From Tillandsia leiboldiana (Eukaryota > Streptophyta > Magnoliopsida > Poales > Bromeliaceae), in NCBI GenBank assembly GCA_029204045.2, contig CM055077.1, positions 10,988,584-11,052,583 on the forward strand: a stretch of DNA of 64,000 nt. Reading direction: 5' to 3'. This document shows positions 22,860 through 35,540 of the stretch, one piece after another. A model generated the notes under the pieces. It searched no databases. It was given only the letters and a program-made list of their open reading frames with translations, and was not told where the DNA came from. Position numbers and translations under genes: made by a program. Numbering within the stretch: position 1 is the first letter of the stretch; every line of letters begins with the position of its first letter.

Positions 22860-24242
22860 TGTTATAATTTGGTTTAGATTTGTATTTATCTAAATTGAAG
22901 TTAAATCCTAATCTAATTAGGATAATATAAGATTTAGATTGTTGGGTAAAACTAGAATTTAATTAGGAGTTTAATTAGACTACAAATCCTAATTAGATTC
23001 TAGTTTGGAGGCATATATTATATATAGCATACCCGACCACTTTAATGAGGCCGCAACTTTTAATTAGCCGAAGCGCTAATTAATTTAGGTCAAGCAAGGA
23101 AGAGACGTGTTGTTGGTGTTGGTACATACGGCCATATTAATGAAGCCGGGATTTTAATTAGAGGCCATGCTCTAATTAATTTAAGCAACCCAAGAGAAGA
23201 GAGCCATATGTTGCTAATGAAGCCGGCAATTAATTAAGGAATTGAAGCTCTAAGGTGAGGGCGTCCATACGATTGAATTCTTAGGAATCGTTAGGGTGGA
23301 TGCAAATTTTGATATTTCGGATCAATTTGGAGTTTCGGTTTTCTTGAGAGATATAATCTTTGTATTCTTCTTTTGGCTTTAATAAAAGTCTTTGCTCCGT
23401 CTTCGCCCGTGGATGTAGGCCGGTGGCCGAACCACGTAAAACTTGGTGTGCTCTTTCTTTTCTTTTCTTACATTATTTTTATTCTTGGATCTATTTTTCG
23501 CCGTTTTGATTTAACAAACTGGTATCGGAGCCGGATTGTTCGTTTGGGTGTTTAAGGCGTCGACAAAATTTGAGATCGAGAAGTTTGATCGCTCCAGCAG
23601 TTTCGCTCTACGGCAAGTTGTCGTTCTGATGCAGCAGAAGTTGCAAAAGGCGTAACTGGAGATGAGAAGATTAGCACTTCAGAAAACCCCACGGTTTTGC
23701 TCATTAAGTCAGGCGACCAAATTCAAGAATTCCGTATATTTGGTTTGCATGTGCAGCAGCACTTTCAGAAGCTTTTAGAGTTTTGGTGAAGAAGACAAAG
23801 AATTCAAGCCAAGGCGGAGATTGTTAGATATGTCTCGAATTCTTGAACCGGAAAGTTTTCTAACCCTATTCTGTTTTGCTTATCCAATTAAGATAAGTTT
23901 GGATTATACCTAATCTTATGAAGATTATACCTAATCTTAGTGGATTCGTATTCCTAGTTGTATTAGGATTTAGCCACTATTATAAATATACCATTATTCT
24001 ATTGATTTGGTGCGGCGGATGAGAATGAGTATGGGTGTATTTTGGGATTAGGATTTTGTGAGAGAGGCATATTTTGTACACCATTTTGATTATAATGGAA
24101 GTCTCCGCTCCGTCTTCGCCCGTGGACGTAGGCCAGTGGCCGAACCACGTAAATATTGTGTGCTTTATTTTTCTTCTCTCTTTCTCGATTCTCTTTTGGT
24201 ATTTTCGTGCCCAATGAACTATATCTTTTCCGCTTTTGTTAT

Positions 24243-24246
<4 letters not shown>
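22860..24246 (+). mobile_element. Short LTR element, plus copy with unequal LTRs
   Basis: On the plus strand: a 657-bp 5' LTR (22860-23516, TGTTATAATTTGG..TTTAACA), a primer-binding site TGGTATCGGAGCC (23520), a gag fragment, the purine tract, and a 425-bp 3' LTR (23822-24246, TGTTAGATATG..TATAACA). The 3' LTR is nearly identical to that of the inverted copy at 21883-22307 but differs from its own 5' LTR through most of its length; they share the block around GTCTTCGCCCGTGGA. This suggests recombination between related elements. Confidence 0.7.

Positions 24247-24326
<80 letters not shown>
24246..24326. repeat. (AT)n microsatellite
   Basis: About 80 bp of alternating AT directly abutting the LTR end. 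Confidence 0.98.
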
Positions 24327-24329
<3 letters not shown>

Positions 24330-24664
24330 ATGAAAAAAAGTAAAATGTAATTAAAACCTCTTCGTCGATTAAAAGACATTCTAAACTGAGAATGTCATTT
24401 CTAAGCTGAGGTGTTTTTGCTTCCCAGATTCTGCTGATTCTGACTTTGATCTTACTATGTTGTTGTATCGAATTTAAATCTTTCAAAAGAACGAATCCCA
24501 TTGTATGATATCCTGCATATTTAAAAAACAAAGAATTTTATTCATCACTAATTTTAAAGAAAAAAGAAAAAGCTATTATAAATAATGAGAACGCAAAGGA
24601 GTAGAGTATTCACATTTGCTTTTTTATAGACTTATTGGCAATAAAAACAATAACAAACTTTTTG

Positions 24665-27576
24665 TTACGTATTCAAATTATCAAAGATTTCAGTAAAAAC
24701 AATATTGCGAGTGTATCCTTCGGGCTCTCCATTTGTATTTTCTATTAGCATTCGCAGTCCTCCACGTGAGGTGACTCGAAAAACTCCAACATAGAGCTGA
24801 CCATGCGAGAAAACCGGTCTTCGTAGATATAACCCGACATGCTGCAGTGTCTGTCCCTGACTTTTATTGATTGTCATGGCATAACACAGACGAATAGGGA
24901 ACTGTCTTCTTTTCAAAATAAATGGCCACTTCGTTTCCGTAACATGCGTTATGATGCGAGGAATATATACTTTTCGACCAGAATGATTTCCCGTAAATAT
25001 TCATGCTTCTATAACTTTTGATGCTAACTGAGTAACGATCAACCGTGTTCCATTACAAAGACCCGTATGTTGGCTTAAATTGTGAAGCAGCATTATAGGA
25101 ACACCTACTTTTAGTTTTAATTCATGATGTGGCGTGCCATTAAACTTTAAAGAATTTAAGAAATCAATAGGGTAGAGAATATCAGTTTCCTCGCTATTTG
25201 CAGATGAGCTGCAAATTGAATCAGCACTCAAATAGGAAATTTCTGATCCCGGAATCAAAGAGAATACATATTCATTAACTTCATCAGCCATATCATTTAT
25301 GGGTGTGATAATCGCTCTATCTCTTAAATATGAAGAATCATTATAATTTTGCTCAAGATTATCATAGATTTCCGAAACAATATCTTTAATACCATCTCCA
25401 CTATTTTTAATAAGCATATCATTCGGTATCTTAATCCAAGTAGGTACTTCTTCGTTTTCCAATTTAATAGGTTCCAATTTACCATCACCCAAATCAAGTA
25501 TCCATTTTGCAAAATTCAAAGTATCTTCTTCCGAGCCCATATTTCTTGAGTTTTTATGTAATCTCATATTTGTAGTTAGGAAAAAAAAACTTGACAATCA
25601 CTCCATATATACGATTTTGTGATAGAAGCATTTATAATATCTTGCTTTGTTCCACCGACGACAACAGGTAGTATCTGTCTGAAATCTCCTCCAAGAAGGA
25701 TAGTTTTTCCACCAAATATTTTTGTTGTACCCGTATCATCATTTATTTCTAAGACATCCTTTAACGATCTATCTAAAGCTTCGAAACAATTTCTATGATT
25801 CATTGGCGCTTCATCCCATATTATTAAACTTGTATGATTAAGCAATTTCGCAAGTTGTGTTCCTCTTTTTATCTCACATGTCGAGAAGTCATCGATTTTA
25901 ATAGGTATTTTAAATCTTGAATGTGCTGTTCGACCTCCTGGAAGTAGAAGCGACGCAATTCCTGATGAAGTTACAGCTAAAACTATTTTACTTTCAGAAT
26001 GCAACTTCGACATTATTGTTTGCCAAAGATAAGTTTTCCCTGTTCCACCATGTCCGTAAACAAAAAACACTCCTCCTTTATTTTCATAAACATATGCCAA
26101 AACTACGCGATACACGGCTAGTTGCTCGTTATTTAAACTTTGGTATAGGATTTCATGTTCACCTCTCAAACCATCTATGTCATAATCTAGTTCTTCTCTT
26201 AAAAGCCTGTTACTTGAATCTTCTGCAACCACTCTATTTGGAATAGGAAGGTTGAATTGTGATAGAGAGCTGCAATTTTTGTTGAATAATGTCTCCAATT
26301 CATATAACACATAATTTTGCAATTCTGCTTCAGGCATTTTAAGGCTTGGAAGTCCTAAAAGTTTTTTTAGTCTGTATACAACATCATCAGACATTAATTT
26401 TTAATAATCATTTAGCAATCGTATGGGATCTGTCACCTCACAGAACATAATTATTGAAATAAAAAGTTGCCGTAAATTAGAAGCAGATGACCAATAAGAT
26501 GCTTCATCTAATGCTTGACACCATTCTAAGTCATTTCCGAGCATACCGAGAGCATCACAAGCAGCACGAAATGTTTCATATACAACATCATTAACTGTTC
26601 TGACTTTCTCGTAGTTTCTCGGTCCCCTAACTTTATTCAAAAGCATTCTTAGAAAGTAAAGCTCACCAGAATTCGGATAAATGTAAATGATTCTTCCTAT
26701 ACGATTTCCGCTTTTTCTCTTCGACCAAAATTTATCAGAAGAATGCCATACCCATTTGGTAGGAAATTCGCCATAAGTTAATTCACGGGCATCTTCAAAT
26801 ATACTATTTGTTGTCATCCATTCTGTAAGCATAGTTTTCTCGATGTCGCAGCGACTCATAACATTGACTAAATTTTCTCCTTCGTGATACACAACATTAT
26901 TCATAAACGGCATGTGAACTACCAGTCGTTCTACCGTCGGCTCTCTACGATGTATATCGAATTCAAATAATCTCCAATTAGCTTCATGTGCGGATAAATA
27001 CCTACAATCCAAAAACATTTTTATTTCATCAACTTCGTGACGCTGTTAATTTGAATTCTGACCGGATGATAGTTGATCTTCTTCGATTGCTGCTCGTATT
27101 CTATTTGGACCTTTGTTTATGTATTTGAACAAATATTTAATAAGCATCGATTTGTTACACCACTCAATATTAATGTGCGCCTGATACTTGACGATCAACT
27201 TTAAATGATGAGGCACAACATATATGTTGTCGAGATCAATTTTATTTTTTGTAACATATCTCTCATTATTTCTTCTCCTGTATATAGCAAAACCATTTTC
27301 AGCAAATGATGTTTCAGCTATAAATTCTTTTGGAAAATGCTTTGAGCATCGACCTTTTTTCATACACGGTGCATTAGAATTTGCAAGTCCACATGGACCA
27401 TGCATCATAAATTTTGAAACAGCTGCACATCCAACCGGATCAATATTTGTATCCGGTATTTCAGCTGAAATAATCGCATCAATATCTGCAGGTGTTGGTA
27501 GCTTGTTATTTGCATGAAGCCACACCAAAATATGCACATGCGGAAGCCCCCTTTTTTGAAATTCAATCGTATACAA
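24665..27576 (-). pseudogene. Helitron Rep/Pif1-type helicase
   Basis: RepHel drives rolling-circle transposition: the HUH nuclease nicks DNA and the Pif1-like helicase unwinds it. The HUH motif is in GLPHVHILVWL and a catalytic Tyr motif in YLFKYINKGPNR. The helicase part has Walker A (GHGGTGKT), Walker B (IIWDEAP), GGDFRQILPV and the C-terminal TINKSQGQTL. One frame is interrupted by stops near 27047, 26401 and 25001, and a poly-T frameshift at about 25580. Sequence N-terminal of the HUH block is missing: a possible acceptor TTTCTAG sits at 27583 and repeat DNA follows. The protein cannot be made from this copy. Confidence 0.85.
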
Positions 27577-27609
27577 ATCTAGAAATGGGAAAAAATATTA
27601 CGCAAAAGG

Positions 27610-28067
27610 AGAGAGGAGTTAGGTATAATAAAAGGTGGAAAACACACACTAATTACAGGACCCAAATTAAATATCAAACAGCTAAAACAATAAGATTTTA
27701 GAGGAAAACAGTTAACAAAACCCAATTAAGTTTAAGTACAGAACCCAATTAAATTTAAGTAGAGAGCCTAATTAAGAACCACACAGAAAACAAACAGGCA
27801 CATCGCAAAACCCAATTAAAAACTAATTAACCACCACGTAGGGAACAATTAAGTAACAATTAAGTTTAATTACATAACCCAATTAAGAATAGAACCCAAT
27901 TAAGAACCACACAGAAAACAAACATGCACATCACAAAACCCAATTAAGAACTAATTAAGAATCCTACAATCTTCTAATAAAGTGAGAACCCAATAAAAAA
28001 CTACACAGAGAACAAACAGGCACAATCAGATTTTAGACGTGCAGAGAAAAACAGTCACCAATTAAGT
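27610..28067. repeat. CCCAATTAAG minisatellite block 2
   Basis: Same alternating repeats as at 18060-19030. It was contiguous with block 3 (33890-34500) before the Gypsy element inserted. Confidence 0.9.
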
Positions 28068-31000
28068 TGTAGAGTTCTGGCATTCCATTGCCTTTGAATA
28101 CCCTCTTTTTATGACGGAGTTGTTAGGGAAGCTTTTCACTGTGTTTTCTACAATGGACCGGCCTGGACCGCGGGTATTTTTCTGCGTTTGAGCTCAGGAA
28201 ACGGAAGACGGCAAAGCGATCGGATTCGGATTCCGATTTACGGATCTCCCGGAATGGAGGTCAAAGCGTTTGTCTTTGAGTGGTGCCTCAGGGTCCGTGC
28301 TAAGTGGCCGGCACGCTTTTCGAGGTGATCGGACGGGATCCTTCGGCGATCGGACTTTCCATCTTGTTTATGTCATTCGACTATTTTATTTATTTTTGTT
28401 TTACCTCGACCTTCCGGTTTTCCGTTTTGGGTCCTAATTGAATCCTTACAGTCGTAACGGGGGGGAGTTGAAGTTCGAGAATTTCTAGGCTGGTCGTCGG
28501 AGTTTGCAGATATTTTTAGGAGGTAGAGCTCGCAAAACGGTGAACGGTGGCGCGATCGGATTTGAATTCCGACCCCGGGATCTCCCAGAAATAATTTTTG
28601 AAGTTTTCTATCAGCTTGGGTGCATCGAAATACGTGCCGGCGATCGGCACGTTTTCCGAGGTAATCTGGACCCCCCGTTTAAATTTCGAATGGCTAGGTT
28701 GATGACAGGGGTTTAATTTGATTATCTCTTCGTATCTTTTATTCTTTTATTCCCGATCGGGGGTGCGGGGAAAAAACCCCAAACCCCTTTTCCCTTTTCC
28801 CTCTTTTCAAGAAACGGCGTGGGAAACGAGACGGGGAGATGGGGAGAGGCCTTTCTGCGAGATTGATCGAGCGAGGAACGGGCGACCCTCCTTCTTCCTC
28901 CTCCTCCAGCGAAATCAAGGTTAGCATCGTTGTTTTTATTTACTAGGGTTGGCATTTCGGGTGGTGGTGGTTTGGGTGTCGCGGGCGATGCGGGTTTGGT
29001 GTTGTGGTAACGGGAAGCCGCTGCCGCCGTTGTCAAACGGGAGGCCGCCGCCGCCGTTATCGTGTTCTCGGAGTCGTCGCCGCAGTCGCCGTGGTCGCGG
29101 GGTCGCAACCGGAGCCGCGAAAGACGAAATCGGGGACATACTGTTCATCCCGTACGGCTGCCTCTTCACGCGGTCCACCAGACTGGCGTGCACCCGGCGC
29201 ACGTGTCCGCGGCCCGAAGGCGCGGACCCGGCGGACGGGCGCGTGCGCCAGCCCGCCCCCGCACCGCGCGGTCCACCGGGCTGGCGTGCACCCGGTGTAC
29301 GTGTCCGCAGCCCGAATACGCGGACCCGGCGCACGGGCGCGTGCGCTAGCCCGGCCCGCAAGCGCGGTCCACGCATGGGCGTGCACCTGGCTCTGCCGCC
29401 GCGACCGGGTATGTGTGAGCCCGGTGCGCGCTCAGCCCGTGCACCGGCCCGGCCCATTCCGCCTGGTGCATGCTCCCGGGGTGAGCCGGGTCTGTGCCGC
29501 TGCCTCCTCTGCGTTGTGAACCCGGTCCACGCCTGGACCGTGCACCAGCCCTCAGCTTTTGAGCCCAGAAGATCCGTTTGTGGCCCGTTTCGCCCCGTTT
29601 TTCAGTGTTTTTGACCACGACGATGTTTTCTAACAATAATTCTTATTGTAGCTTTTTTGGGCACAAGGTGAGGGTATTTTAGTTGGAGCTTCCGCACGTC
29701 TTCTTCTTCGTGTTCGAGGTGGGTACCCCTTAGAACATCTTTGTGCATGTTTCCGTTATTGTTATTTCTATCTTGTAAGGGGTGACGTGGACCTCCGGGT
29801 TTAATGAACGTCGCGGTGTAAGACTGGATGGGGCAGTTCGCCCCTCCGAACAACAGTAGGATTGTTTGGAGCGTACTAGCGATGAGGACGGTGATCGGTG
29901 TGACCGGCCGGACATCGAAAGGTGGGTTCCTCTCCCGTCAGTTCTTGAGTCGGGAAACGAGAGCAATTGGTAAGAGCAAAGGTTTGACACGTTGAAATGT
30001 TGCTAACCCCGCTTATGCTTATGTTTTATTATCACTAAGTTTATGGCGACCGAGGGTCGCTGTGCCCGACGATACATCATGTTCTGGGAGACGGCCGAGG
30101 CAGGTGCTCGGTCTGGGTTACCGAGGTTAGTGCTCGGTCTGGTTGGCCGAGGTTGGTGCTCGGTCGAGGCTCGAGGTTGCTACACGCACACCGGCGGTTT
30201 GGCCACCGCGAGGGTGTGCTTTTTCGGAAAAGTGGTACGTTGACCCGTATACCCCACGTGATGGTGACGTAATGGGGGCCCCCGGGGGTGGGGGGTGTGA
30301 GCGGTGATGCCGAGGCGGGTGCTTGGCGGCTGAGACAGGTGCTCGGCAGGGGTTTCCGAGGCAGGTGCTCGGTGTGGTTACCGGGGGAGGTGCCCGGTTT
30401 GGTTTGCACAGGATTCTTCACTGTTGGTTGCACGTTATGGAGGGTGGTTGTGCTGGTTTTACCGTGATTTGCTTTACTTTAGCCCTATTGCTTTTATTAT
30501 TATTTCTGGTCAATGACTTCCCACTCCGTGACAGGTACGTCCAGCGGCGAGTGCTAGGGCGTCGGTGAGGCCGCGTGAGCGATCTTCTGGCCTTTAGAGG
30601 CTACAGATACTGTTTACATTACCCTCATTATTCATTTCATTACGCATTATAGCTAGTTGTGGATCGCGATACCCCCGTGGGATCGATGTGGATGTTGGAC
30701 TGTTGCTACAACTCTTTTGGTTGGGTGTTTGTTCTTACTTCTTTACTTGGCCGCTTTCAAACTACAAACAAGAAACATGGAAAATGTTGCGAAAAATCGT
30801 TTTAAAAATACGGGTGCCGTGTGGGCGCCGCTTTCAAATTCTGTGGATTTATGTGATTTCGAAAATAGTGTTATAAAACCTGGTGTCGGGTCGGCGCCGT
30901 TTTAAAACTCTGTGGGTTTATGAGATTGCGAAAATAGTTTTATAAAGTCTTGGTGTCGGGTGGACACCGCTTTCAAAACCCTGCGGTTTTATCCTTTCAA

Positions 31001-31293
31001 AAACAGTCGGCCTCTCTACTACTTGTGGAAATTGATTGTGTATAGTTGACAATAGTTGTATGTGATTGGCAATCAGTCTAATGTGGTTAAAGGCATGTTT
31101 ACGTGAATTTTTGTAGTCAGGACGCCGTGCATATACAAAGGAGACTCTGTCCGTTTGTAGAGTGAATTTGTATATGCGGCGGCGGGTCTGGGCTCGCACC
31201 GGGGAGATTGGTTTCAAAAAAAAAAAAAATATGTACAATCTTGGGAGCATCGGTGGCTTCCCTTCCGCGCGTTTAAACCCCCGGGGCGTGACA
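28068..31293 (+). mobile_element. Long 5' LTR of a Ty3/Gypsy (Tekay/Del-like) retrotransposon
   Basis: The LTR begins TGTAGAGTTCTGG and ends GGGGCGTGACA, immediately followed by GATTAAATGGTATCAGAG, a Met-tRNA primer-binding site. The length of about 3.2 kb is in the range of Tekay/Del LTRs. It holds GC-rich tandem repeats of about 97 bp (29174-29366) and short repeats around GAGGCAGGTGCTCGGT (30090-30390). Open frames here are GC artefacts. Confidence 0.7.
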
Positions 31294-33840
31294 GATTAAA
31301 TGGTATCAGAGAAAAACAACTTTAACCACAGTAGTCGCTGTCCAACATCCACGGGGTACTTTATCACTAGCTACTAACCAATGAAATGATCAGGGTTTAG
31401 ATGCGTAGAGATGCGAGAGTGCGGGATTGTTAAGTTTGGTTTTTGGTTTAGCTCGGGTGATGTGTTAGTGTAGTCGGGTTAACTTGGAGGTTGGGGTCGG
31501 GGCCGGCTGCCACCGGGGCCTTGATGGTTGCTATGAATCAGTGGATGGGCAACCAATACAGGACACGGTGGGTCTGTTGACGGTGTTCATGCACTTGCTG
31601 CGGCTGTTAGTACCGCAGATCGTAGCACCGGCTTTCGTTTTCCCGAACCCCTTTCCTCCGCCGACGTCCTGGTCATCATTAGTAATGGGGGCAGGTGGTA
31701 GTATAACCCACCGGTGTTGGTTAGTGTGTCGGCCGTTTTGTCAGTCGTGAGTAACTGGATAGGCTTTTGTCTAAATTTGTACCTTCTGGGTCTTCTGGTG
31801 TTAGGCTTCAGCGGGTAGTCGGCCGATTCGCCTTGCATCTTGGACGAGGTAGGGGTGGGAGCGAGGACTCTTCCTCTACGGTTGTTACCCATAGTTCGGC
31901 TTTTTACGGTAGACACTGCGATGGTTGTAGAGATCGTCGCGATGGGGGTCTTGGGGTTCTCCTTTGGATTAAAAAAGGAGACCCCCAGGGCTAGTAAATC
32001 TTGTCCGTTTGGGCCCGATTTTGGTTAGTGAGACCGTGTCTCGCTTCGCACGGGTGCGCGTTAGCGGCGACTGTCTGGGGGTTTAGCTTTTGACGCTGGG
32101 TGATGCCAGTAGCTCTTTTAAGGGAGTTGTGAGGGTGTAGCTCTGGGTTGGGTTCCTGTCTTCTGCACAAGAGGGTCGGATAGGTTGTCTTACGGGTGGG
32201 TGAGCGTGTGCTTCCTAGAGTGCGCTTGGAAAACCTAGGCAACCTTTTTGGACAGGTCTTTCTCGCTGTTTTCGTTGCATGTTTTCTTTTCGACCCGATA
32301 GGTTTCGGATGGATAGTCGATTGTACCTGGAGGCCGCTGTTTTGATGGGCTTTGAGCTTAGAAGTTCCCTAGTAGGGGGGGTGTCGCCGTTTGGTTTGGA
32401 GTTTTACCGCTCGATTCGATGCCCGGTGCTTGGAGGGGCAACGGGTTGGGACCGAGCGCTAGTGGTTTATCAGAGTGTCGCACCCCGTCGGTGCCAGGAC
32501 GGAGGTAGGACCCGACCTTGTGAGTTTTGTCGTCAGCTTCCCGTGACCAAGGCATAATCATGAGGCCTAGTTGTGAGCATTTTGGGTCGTTGATCATGTG
32601 AGGCAGGTGTGGGTCATGGGGATTTGTCGGCTACTTGGAGCTTCGGCACTGGTCACTTTCGGCTAGGATGCCCTTGTACACAGCCCTTTCTGTGGGGTAG
32701 ACCTTGTGGTAGGCCTTAGAGCTGAAGCCTAACTTTAGTTTTGACCGTCGCCCCGGTCAGACGCACCGTCGTAGCGCGTAATCCGGGACGGTGGATATGC
32801 TCCGAGCGGGTGACTCGTGTTGGTGACGGGTGGAGGTGGCCCGTGTTGGTGACGGGTGGGAGCGGTCCGTGTTGGTGACGGGTGAGTTCGATGCTCTCAG
32901 GGGAGATTTCTGGTGGTTGGTAACCCAGCCTGTTTGGCTGGCACCTCTTGGAGCCTCGTGAGGGTGTTAGTGTGGTCTTTCCCTTGTTGTTGGGTTAGTC
33001 GTGTTGGACTTGTAGGGGCTCTTCGGTGCGGGTTGCGCGGAATGACTGGAGTACCTCGACGCATCGCGAGACTTTTGTAGCTGACTGCTCAGTGCCGGCA
33101 GAGGTGGCCTGCGGACCGGTGGCGTCGTTACGGGGAACTCCAAGTCGGGAAGCAGGAATGCGACGTGGCGCCGGGCATGGTTTGGTTTACGAGGCATCAG
33201 GCCGGGGGTGTCGCCTTGGGGGCGCAACCGTTCTCTTCATGCGAAAGAAGGACGGAGGCTTGCGTCTGCACATCGACTACAGGGAGATGAACAAGGTTAC
33301 AGTGAAGAACAAGTCCAGGATTGATGACCTCTCCAGTTAACTGCGAGGAGCACTTGCGGACTTTTCTCCGGGATCTCCGGGACCAGAAGCTGTTTGCTAA
33401 GTTTAAGAAATGTGAGTTCTGACTTCGCGAAGTGAGCTTTTGGGGCACATAGTGTCAGCAACGGGAATCGCAAAGAATATGAGCGGAACTGCCCGGCACA
33501 CGATCCGGAACTGGCAGCAGTCGTTTTCGCTTTAAAGCTTGGAGACACCACCTTTTGGAGTTCATCGTGATGTGTTTTCGGATCGCCAGAGCCTTAAGTT
33601 TGGTTCAAATAGAAAGAGTGGTTTTGCGGCAGAGGCGTTGGTTGGAGTTGCTGAAGGACTCGACTTGTCCATTCAGTATCACCCCGGAAAGGCAAGTGTA
33701 GTAGCGGATGTCTTGAGCGGGAAGGGTCAAATCGAGGAGGAACCGATAAGCGCGATTACTCAGCAGGACCGGTACGGTCGCGCGACTCTTGTCCTTGATG
33801 GTCAAGCCAACCCTGTTAGAGAAATCCTGGAAGGTTAGAT
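31294..33840 (+). pseudogene. Decayed Gypsy internal region with RT and RNase H relics
   Basis: From about 33220 a frame reads VLFMRKKDGGLRLHIDYREM, a reverse transcriptase core, then stops. At 33340-33470 there is a broken stretch with DQKLFAKFKKCEF. At 33540-33838 an RNase H-like piece shows FSDRQSLKF, DLSIQYHPGKASVVADVLS. Large parts are missing, including the RT active-site region and integrase. Upstream, 31294-33000 has no supported frame. No 3' LTR is found: sequence returns to the minisatellite near 33890, so the element is truncated. Confidence 0.75.
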
Positions 33841-33889
33841 GACAGGCGCACAGATACAGCTTGTTTGAGACAAGATTCGTCAAGCCAAC

Positions 33890-34500
33890 CCAATTAAAAG
33901 CCACACAGAAAACAAACAGGCACGTCACAAAACTAAATTAAGAAAATTAGGTTTAAGCACAGAACCCAATACAATAAGAAAATTAAGTTTAAGTACAGAA
34001 CCCAATACAAAACCCCAATTAAGCTTAAGTACAGAAACCTAATTACAGAACCCAATTAAACAATCAGTAATAAATACGAAACCCCAATTAAGTTTTAAGT
34101 ACAGAACCCTAACTACAGAACCCAATTAAACAATCAGTAATAAACCCTACGAAACCCCAATTAGGTATTAAGTACAAAACCCTAAGTACAGTACCCAATT
34201 AAACAGTCAGTAACAAAACACCAATTAAGTTTAAGTACAGAAAAAGCATCACAAACTCCCAGAACCACATGGAAGAAACCCCAATTAAGTTTTAAGTACA
34301 GAACCCTAACTACAGAACCCAATTAAACAATTAGTAATAAACCCTACGAAACCTCAATTAAGTATGAAGTGGAAAAAGGAAAAATCCGACAGGAAAAAGG
34401 GAAAATTCAATATTAAGTACAGAACCCTAAGTACAGTACCCAATTAAACAATCAGCAACAAAGCACCAATTAAGTTTAACTTAAGAAAAAGCATAACAAA
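33890..34500. repeat. CCCAATTAAG minisatellite block 3
   Basis: Longer register here, with units such as CCCAATTAAGTTTTAAGTAC followed by AGAACCCTAACTACAG and AAACAATCAGTAATAAACCC. Confidence 0.9.
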
Positions 34501-34924
34501 CTCACAGAACCACATGGAAAAAAACCGAAGTTTTCAGAGGGCGATCAGATTTTAGAAAAATATATTTTAGAAAAAAAAAAATTGTAACCTGACGGGAAAA
34601 AGGAAAAATCCAACAGTCGCTAAAGCTCAGACAATTAAGTTTCGAATCGAAAACTTCCTTGATCAGCACTCCGCACCAGATCGGAACGATTAGTAACCGA
34701 GCTGAGCCGGAAAGATAGCGGAGAACCGAGCCAGAAAGATCAGGAACCGCTGTAAGCTAGCAGATCGGAACAATCTCGTCCACGACAGGGACAAAAAGAG
34801 AAGAGAAAACAAAGGAGGAATAGTAGAGCAGCAAGAAAGATCGGAACTAAGCATGTAATACGCTATTTATAACAAATCGGACCGGAGATCGCCTCGAATC
34901 ATACAGAGGAGCAGGCTCCGGCGC

Positions 34925-35139
34925 ACCCTCCCAGCCATCTACACCACCGCCCGCATCTCATGGTGCCCAAGCGAGTTGCTGGAGGGCACGTGGCAGCAAA
35001 GCACAGCAGATACACCAACCGCGCCACCAAAAGTCGCAGCCCCAAACCAAAGGACGAAGGCGGCGTACAACTGCTCCGCTAGGCCACAGGAGATCCGGCC
35101 GCATCCGACGACGCCCCGGCGAGTTGCTGGAGGACACGC
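34925..35139. repeat. Duplicated GC-rich segment split by the solo LTR
   Basis: The block GCGAGTTGCTGGAGGGCACG plus about 110 bp (34970-35095) is repeated starting at 35111 and continues after the solo LTR at 38597-38705. So a tandem duplication existed before the LTR element inserted in its second unit. Confidence 0.85.
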
Positions 35140-35540
35140 TGTGAGGACCTGGAAAATTCCCACGTTTGGATTACTGTTGGATCTGCGGCTTCTGGAGACC
35201 CATGTTGGGTGTTAGAGGTATTTGCGCGCATATTGGACCCAAGGATTGGACCCGGCATGAAAAACGGATCAAGTTTGCTTTTCCGGGAATTTTTGGGTAA
35301 TTTTAGAAGTGGAATTTGGCAAATCGGACATCGGATTTGGATTCAGCGCGCGAAAACGATCGAAACGGGCTATTTACTTGTTTTTTCGGAGCTCGGATGA
35401 CCCGGCACGGATTTCGAGGCGTGGGGTTACTGTTCCGGCGGCCGGAGTTGCGCCGGCGGCGGCGGCGGACGGCGGAGCGCGGCGGCGGGCCGAGGAGGGG
35501 CCGGTCGGTCCACCGCGGGAGTCGTGCACCGGGCGCGGGC

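Larger units (their letters stand above)
19702..24501 (-). pseudogene. Helitron RPA-like single-strand DNA-binding protein gene
   Basis: RPA1-like proteins are the usual second gene of plant Helitrons and probably protect single-stranded DNA during rolling-circle transposition. Exons by splice motifs: 24358-24501 (ATG 24501; VLLKDLNSIQQHSKIKVRIS, an N-terminal OB fold), 21536-21809, 21329-21425, 21107-21237, about 20915-21015, 20710-20842, 20464-20621, 20154-20382, 19996-20124, about 19845-19880, and a last exon ending TSDDEES at stop 19702-19704. The exon at 20464-20621 holds a CxxC..CxxC zinc ribbon (KACSKCKSAMKD..LCGRCGQPDP), as in RPA70 C-terminal domains. Frames clash near 20840 and near 20320, so it is decayed. 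Intron 1 contains the nested LTR elements at 21883-24246. Confidence 0.65.

Noticed and set aside
28936..29640. Overlapping long open frames in all directions
   Set aside because: GC-rich LTR sequence with 97-bp tandem repeats; frames contain no recognisable domain.
33197..33928. Additional minus-strand frames
   Set aside because: Antisense shadows of the Gypsy RT/RNase H relic.
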